From Paralvinella palmiformis (taxonomy: Eukaryota > Annelida > Polychaeta > Terebellida > Alvinellidae): a stretch of 64,000 nt of DNA. This document shows positions 59,401-64,000 of the stretch, piece after piece (the stretch's first letter is position 1; each line of letters opens with the position of its first letter). The notes under the pieces are model-generated. The model was not told the DNA's origin, did no database searches, and was given only the letters and a program-made list of their open reading frames with translations. Made by a program: the position numbers and the translations under genes. The stretch is taken from NCBI GenBank assembly GCA_025642065.1, contig JAODUP010000070.1, positions 224,001-288,000 of the forward strand. Reading direction: 5' to 3'.

Positions 59401-59472
59401 TAGGGAGCCACCGGATTTTCTGGATCTGGCCTCAAACTGGATGCCAAAAAAGATGGACCCACAATGAATTAA
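53469..59472 (+). CDS. NOSIP: NOSIP, nitric oxide synthase-interacting protein / U-box E3 ubiquitin ligase, complete
   Basis: NOSIP is an E3 ubiquitin ligase with a split U-box, first described as a partner of endothelial nitric oxide synthase. Nine exons give 296 aa against about 300 in vertebrates: 53469-53591, 54026-54078, 54251-54359, 54513-54612, 55217-55359, 57322-57435, 58763-58833, 59110-59218, 59404-59472 (stop TAA). All introns are GT-AG and all phases agree. Diagnostic blocks: MTRHAKNCTAGAVYTYHEKK at the start; EFDCCCLTLQPCRNPVIT with PDGYLFDKEAILEYIIHKK (N-terminal U-box half, residues about 42-78); a Lys/Glu-rich coiled-coil-like stretch (EMARQLKEYERQKNRF); LPSFWIPALTP; VRCPMSGKPIKLKDL; RYVCAVTNDVLGNSVPCAVL; VVTVECVEKLIRKDMLDPI; a C-terminal GSGLKLDAKK. 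The start is fixed by the conserved first residues. Intron 1 contains a LINE 3' fragment. Confidence 0.97.
53655..53935 (+). mobile_element. LINE-E: C-terminal end and 3' UTR, in NOSIP intron 1
   Basis: The plus strand reads TLWNRLPADIRNASSLENFK, SRLKTHLFKVAFKDK and stop (53688-53789), then a 3' UTR with TTGTACAGCACATTTGAATG and an (ATT)n end. A related tail occurs at 52780-52865. The insertion is sense to NOSIP. Confidence 0.8.
57893..58145 (+). mobile_element. SINE-2 copy in NOSIP intron 6
   Basis: Plus-strand tRNA-like head with A box (GGTGGCCTAGCAGTTAAGC) and B box (GGTTCAATCCC, 57942-57952). It shares with the 44.2-44.9 kb element the stretches around TGGCTCACAATATTGTGG and GTAGTGACCACCCTC. 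A G10 run near 58065 lies inside it. Confidence 0.8.
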
Positions 59473-60964
59473 ACTCTTTTCATTTGATTGTTTTTAAAAT
59501 GGCAGCTAATAATGTGTTCAGATTTTCACCTGATCAGTTCCGAATGGGATTCTTTTATCCTGCAGGCAGGTTCAGCAATTGGAGATTCTGATTATAAATA
59601 GATGTAAAATTTCTGTCTATGCTGTTTGTGTATTCTGAAAAGTTTAGGAAGCAAAGCTGTCGGATCATTGTTTTGATGAAAACCCAAACATATGCGCATT
59701 TCAAATTTTAACTAGTTTTGACATTTATAATTATTAACGTTTATAATAACACCAGTTTTTTATTACAATAACCTTTCTGGAAGTGCAGTGGGTTTAATAA
59801 TGTAACATTAAAATTTAAAACTGTGATAATTCAGTATGTTGGTTTTTAGGAACTCGGGGATATTCAGCAGCATTTTTTATGGAAGTTTTTGGCTTTCAGT
59901 AGATCTCGATGGAATGTTTTGGAGCATGATGCATTGACTTCGATTTAAACTGCTGTAACAGGTTTTTTTAATTTAGTTGGATCAGCTGGGCATAGATAAC
60001 CTAGCACCATTGCAGTGCTATTCAGTAGATTACTCCCAAAGACATCATTGTGTAAAGAGTGCCCATAATTGATTGAATAAAATGGGTTGCAGTCTATGTT
60101 CAGTGGGGTTTTAAACTAGCAGTTTTATTATGGGAAAAGGATCAGAAAAACCCATCCAGATTTTTTGAGATGCCAACCAGTCTAGATTTGGGGTCAAAAA
60201 TGCCACTCCAGTAAACTGTCTGTTGGAAGGTGGGTAAATGAAGTAGAAACTTAGAGCTGAACTGATCAACCACCAGTAAAGAGGCTGTATTGCCAAGCTA
60301 GCTAATGTATGTATAGCATAGTTAGACCAATAATCTGTGTAATGTTATATTAGACCAATGATCTGTTTAATGTAATTTATAAAGTTATAAAAGTACACAT
60401 CTCATTAAGTCACGAAATTATTCAGTTTTTTTGTAACAACCTTATTTTAATACGGTATTAACATTATCTGAACTGTTTAATGTTTGGTTAGTAGTATGTA
60501 AACTTGTAGGGTATGTTCTGATTTGGCACTGATTGTTCAATTTGTCCTAGTTTCATTGTCTCATTAAACTTCACAATCCCATCTGCTAGTGGCTACAAGG
60601 CATCTAAATTTTCTTCAACACAAAACATGAAGTTTATCTTAAATTAATCTCTAACAGTGATATATATAATTTGTTGAGCACTCCGCACAGAGTTAAAGTT
60701 TTCATGTATTTGTTTTAAAGATGGCAATTGAATAAATATTAGTAACTCCAATCATTTGTATATATCTGATATTTAGTTGTTGTTCTTTTCTGGTATTTCA
60801 TGAATTTGTTTGCTTATTCACATGACAACCTGCTTATCATCAACAAAAGTAGACAAACGTAATCATTTCAGAATGTATCAGTAGTTATTTTATTGAGGTA
60901 GCCACAAGCATCAGAGCATTTTGATATATGTTGGTTCTGTGTTGTAATTTGATGTAATCCAATG
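59473..60964 (+). other. NOSIP: NOSIP 3' UTR and flank
   Basis: AT-rich sequence after the NOSIP stop with several AATAAA hexamers; no coding or mobile element recognised. The extent of the UTR is uncertain. Confidence 0.5.
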
Positions 60965-60970
60965 AATAAA
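60965..60970 (+). terminator. NOSIP: candidate NOSIP poly(A) signals AATAAA (also 60076-60081, 60731-60736)
   Basis: Three AATAAA hexamers lie in the plus strand after the NOSIP stop at 59472. The last sits immediately before a SINE insertion at 60998. Which one is used cannot be told from sequence alone; the first would give a 3' UTR of about 0.6 kb and the last about 1.5 kb. Confidence 0.3.
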
Positions 60971-60997
60971 ATCACTTGTATTGTTTTTTATCAGTTG

Positions 60998-61189
60998 ATG
61001 ATGGTGATTTATGTGTTATGGCCACTTTTGTGCACGTGGTAGGCTAAATGGGCCGAGTGACCTTCAAAGGCAATGCAGCGAAGTAAAAAATGAAACACCC
61101 AAGGTTCAGATATGTCCACGCCGAGATTCAAACACGGGTGGTAGCGATCTGTGATCCAACATACTCCCATTAGATCATGGAGGCACCCC
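60998..61189 (-). mobile_element. SINE-1 copy, full length, reversed
   Basis: Flanked by TTATCAGTTG (60988-60997) and TTATCAGATG (61190-61199), a 10-bp duplication with one mismatch. It reads in reverse through the tail, the core TAGGCTAAATGGGCCGAG and the B box to the head. It lies just past a NOSIP poly(A) candidate. Confidence 0.9.
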
Positions 61190-61273
61190 TTATCAGATGT
61201 CAGAGATATCCAATAACTTGTAAGCCAAATACCCAGACATCTATATCAGTTTCCCCGCTGTTTAATATAAACC

Positions 61274-61918
61274 TTAAAGGGATAGTCCACCTTCATTTCA
61301 AATTTTCAGCACTAGTACAGCTATACTCACAAATATCATAAATAATGTCAAAATGTGTAAACGATCACCCACATTTTAAATATTTCGGTTCAAAGTGCTG
61401 ATTAATCGACTTTTAATGGCCTATGGGTACCGCTATTTTGAAGCTAGACAAGAGACCAGAAGCTCCTGAATGCTGATGTCACTTCAACACATCCGGTTAA
61501 CCTGAAGTCTGTAGAGCCTGTGCAAAAGCATAAACAAGTGTGAGCAAAGTATTATTCCAGAACATAACACAACTGCGTTGTTAAAATTACATCATGAATG
61601 ACATACAACCACATCAGTTTGAGCCAGAAGGAACCTGACAAGAGGAAGATGATTTGAAATGGCTAAGATATTAACACTAAAAAAAACCCATAATCCACAT
61701 CAGTATAGAGATCGCCGATGTGACGTCAGAGCATTTCAGTTTGCTCCTTCCCGCCTTTGAATCTGGCTTCTGGTCCAGCCTTAATGGCGGCCCTCTAGTA
61801 ATTTGGATTATTTCCCTATATCAGGTATATTTTGTGATTATTGTTGTGGAAATTATGGTTACTGTTCTAAGCATTACATATTTAAAACATATTTTCTCAG
61901 GGTGGACTGTCCATTTAA
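61274..61918. mobile_element. 637-bp TIR element with TTAA target duplication (Kolobok/piggyBac-like MITE)
   Basis: The body 61278-61914 begins AGGGATAGTCCACC and ends with its inverted match (ATGGACAGTCCACC read inward), 12 of 14 bases identical. TTAA flanks it on both sides (61274-61277 and 61915-61918). No transposase is encoded, so it is non-autonomous. TTAA duplications with AGGG-type ends fit the Kolobok superfamily; piggyBac also uses TTAA but usually has CCC-type ends. Related copies lie at 29514-30050 (inverted) and 36945-37195 (partial). Confidence 0.85.
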
Positions 61919-62013
61919 TTCCCATCAATTTACCATATTCTGTTTACGGATGGTATCATAATGTCATTAACATGGGAACAACATAAAGGCTCAACACTAG
62001 TTTAATTCACTGT

Positions 62014-62019
62014 TTTATT
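62014..62019 (-). terminator. poly(A) signal AATAAA for the Ikaros-family gene
   Basis: TTTATT on the plus strand reads AATAAA on the minus strand, 1.3 kb after the stop codon. It is the first canonical hexamer in good position that also lies right of the 61.3-61.9 kb transposable element. Confidence 0.4.
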
Positions 62020-63329
62020 GATGTCACTGTATGAGATATAAAAAAAAGGTTAATATTCAAAACCAGAAAAATACACAAAACAAAGACAATATTGAACCTA
62101 GAGAAGCTAACAAGACATTATGGAGACTATGAACTGACAAAATGTCAAACATCTTTCTTTCATTAATCACTACAATCATAAAAGTGATGCACACTAAGGG
62201 GGAACTATTTCGCACACAATCATAAAGTGATGCACACTAAGGAGTAACTATTTTGCACACAATCCAAGTCCCTGCTTCACAGATCAATAGAGACGAGATC
62301 AACTATCCTTTTAAACCTAGCTTTTCCAAGTGTAAACAGGCTTCTTAACAATTGCTCTACTTTAACATTATTTAATAAGTTGAGCACACAGTGACCAAAT
62401 CCGTCAATAATATCGCTAGTGTGCCTCTGAAAACAATTTGATGTACGAAATTGGATAATGCAAAACATGAAATGTTCAACAAAATCCAATTCCTCCAACT
62501 GTAGCACAGTTAAGGCAACACGAACACACTGATAGCAAAATAAGTACTGAAAGTCTTTCCTCCGTCGCTTAAAAAAGGTTTTCTGCAACTACAAACTAAA
62601 ACAACAAATTCCTTGGCAGTGGTACTATAAAAGTTAGCTCAATCAATAAAGTATAAATCTCAGTAACATGTATTTGTGGCTATTGGCTGAACCAAGGTTA
62701 TCCTGGCTAGGCTAGAGATGGTTGGCATGGGCGAAGAGGTTCCATGTCTCCAGTTTGAACGACCACTCTGATTGACCAAGATGAGTAACTGGACTGTATG
62801 CATAGCAAAGCTGGCACCAGGAAGTAAAAGTATACCTGCCAGAGACCCAATGATTGTGCTTTTCTTGTACAGGTTTGTGTCTTAGAAGTGAGCCACAGAA
62901 AATTTCAACAAGCAGTAAAACACTTACTTCTCTGTAGGCGAATACTGGATTTGGACAATAAACCATTACATCAGTTCATAAGTGAATGAGAGCATCCTCA
63001 CTGAGCATTACCGATGATCCTAATATACACACTACAATAACCTAACGTGATGAACTGCTACATGAATGATAATTTGAATGTTTGTTGCATTAACAAGTCT
63101 ATTGTTGTCATGTCCAGAATAGTATACCTTAACCCTGTACCAGGTGTGCCAGTGAGCTTGATTCTCTTCAAGGATATTGGCACCATAGAAATTTATTATT
63201 ATTATAAAAATGAGTAATACCAGCTCTAACAGCAAGCAAAATACGAGACCCCTAATTGTATAATTCATCTGTCAAGTCATTTTGTGACAGTTCTGTCATA
63301 GAAGCCATCGACCGAGCTTGAAATACAGA
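62020..63329 (-). other. probable 3' UTR of the Ikaros-family gene
   Basis: Downstream of the TAG at 63330 on the minus strand there is no recognisable coding segment for 1.3 kb, and a canonical AATAAA (TTTATT on plus at 62014-62019) then appears. I infer the untranslated tail between them. It includes a 44-bp tandem duplication at 62174-62260. The exact cleavage site is unknown. Confidence 0.45.
62174..62260. repeat. two-copy tandem repeat, 44-bp unit
   Basis: Units 62174-62217 and 62218-62260 share AGTGATGCACACTAAGG and a GCACACAA end, with three substitutions and a one-base difference in an A run. It lies in the probable 3' UTR of the Ikaros-family gene. Confidence 0.85.
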
Positions 63330-64000
63330 CTAGTGTCCATTAACAAAATGGGATGTGAACCCGTATACGTCATAGAATTTTGTGCAGCACATGTTGCATC
63401 TCCACGGATCCTCACTATTGTGCAAACCCATGTGCATGAAATACAGGGCACCATCAAAGAACATGATGTCACAGTGCTGGCAGGTCCATGCTTTTCGCGT
63501 ATTGGTCTTTTTCACATTGCTACCATCATGCTCCACCTCACTTTTCAAGCACATAGGCTGTATGACTGCAGCAGATACACCTGAATATGAGTACTCACTT
63601 TCTCTACACTGGGTGCAGTCCAAGGAACCTGGATCATATTCCGGTGGTTGACGAGGATTTGGCATGACTGGTCTTATGAGGGATGAACCAGACACATTAC
63701 GCCTTTCTAGATGTGTCAGGGTCTTCTCATCGCTCTGAGATTCGCTACCTTCCGATCGTTCAGACCTAACTCTATCTGAATTCATCTCATTCTGCTGCGA
63801 GGACTCAGCTGGTTTATCGCTTGGGCTAACTGTCCTCTCACACTTTGCATCAGGGTTGGACAACTGAGGTGAACTGGCTTCTTGGTTGAACCTCTGCTCA
63901 GGTGACATGTTGGTAGTTGAGATCTCGTTTTCCATTGGATTCACTTTCTGAATGCTGGCTGCGTTCTGGGACCTGATATGCTCAAAGTAATCATCAGGGG
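63330..64000 (-). CDS. Ikaros-family C2H2 zinc-finger protein, C-terminal exon (5' part beyond the right edge)
   Basis: One open frame runs from the right edge (DDYFEHIRSQNAAS) to TAG at 63330-63332, about 223 codons. The last 52 residues hold two zinc fingers: CQHCDIMFFDGALYFMHMGL followed by H (C-x2-C-x12-H-x3-H), and CNMCCTKFYDVYGFTSHF ending NGH at the very C terminus (C-x2-C-x12-H-x4-H). A terminal finger pair of this form is the dimerisation module of Ikaros/Hunchback transcription factors; the HMGLH and CNMC signatures favour the Ikaros (IKZF) branch. The region before the fingers is Ser/Glu-rich and probably disordered. The DNA-binding N-terminal fingers are not in the window, so the paralogue cannot be named. 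It is convergent with NOSIP. Confidence 0.85.
   Translation of the reverse strand, partial: PDDYFEHIRSQNAASIQKVNPMENEISTTNMSPEQRFNQEASSPQLSNPDAKCERTVSPSDKPAESSQQNEMNSDRVRSERSEGSESQSDEKTLTHLERRNVSGSSLIRPVMPNPRQPPEYDPGSLDCTQCRESEYSYSGVSAAVIQPMCLKSEVEHDGSNVKKTNTRKAWTCQHCDIMFFDGALYFMHMGLHNSEDPWRCNMCCTKFYDVYGFTSHFVNGH

Overview
This is a eukaryotic (animal) genome window. It is AT-rich, full of dinucleotide microsatellites and mobile-element relics, with GT-AG introns and three conserved animal genes. The repeat make-up fits a lophotrochozoan, probably a mollusc: several tRNA-headed SINE families and a short repeat carrying TTTAACGACACATCGGCAC. That assignment is inference, not proof.

Layout. (1) 71-34502, minus strand: most of CKAP5 (XMAP215/ch-TOG microtubule polymerase). 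I resolve 36 coding exons from the start codon at 34502 to the left window edge. They carry TOG1 to TOG5 and the beginning of the C-terminal region; the last quarter lies outside the window. Its introns hold most of the recognisable transposon relics of the left half. (2) 34545-53444: a gene-poor, repeat-dense interval between the CKAP5 and NOSIP 5' ends. It holds a LINE with a degenerate reverse transcriptase, a hAT transposase relic, two further LINE tails, SINEs, inverted-repeat elements, eight long (AT)n tracts and a homopolymer-rich stretch that looks like poor-quality sequence. (3) 53469-59472, plus strand: a complete nine-exon NOSIP gene (296 aa), divergent from CKAP5. (4) 59473-62013: NOSIP 3' flank, with a SINE bounded by target-site duplications and a 637-bp TTAA-flanked inverted-repeat element. 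(5) 62014-64000, minus strand: the last exon and probable 3' UTR of an Ikaros-family zinc-finger gene, convergent with NOSIP and running off the right edge.

The three host genes do separate jobs (microtubule growth, U-box ubiquitin ligation, transcription) and nothing in the sequence ties them functionally. I found no clearly new host system. The more interesting material is the repeat biology: SINEs with exact target-site duplications, nested insertions, three separate TIR element families, one pair of inverted-repeat elements whose two copies encode the same N-terminal peptide, a 37-bp minisatellite, and a perfect 23-bp-arm palindrome. One CKAP5 exon junction does not keep frame as sequenced.
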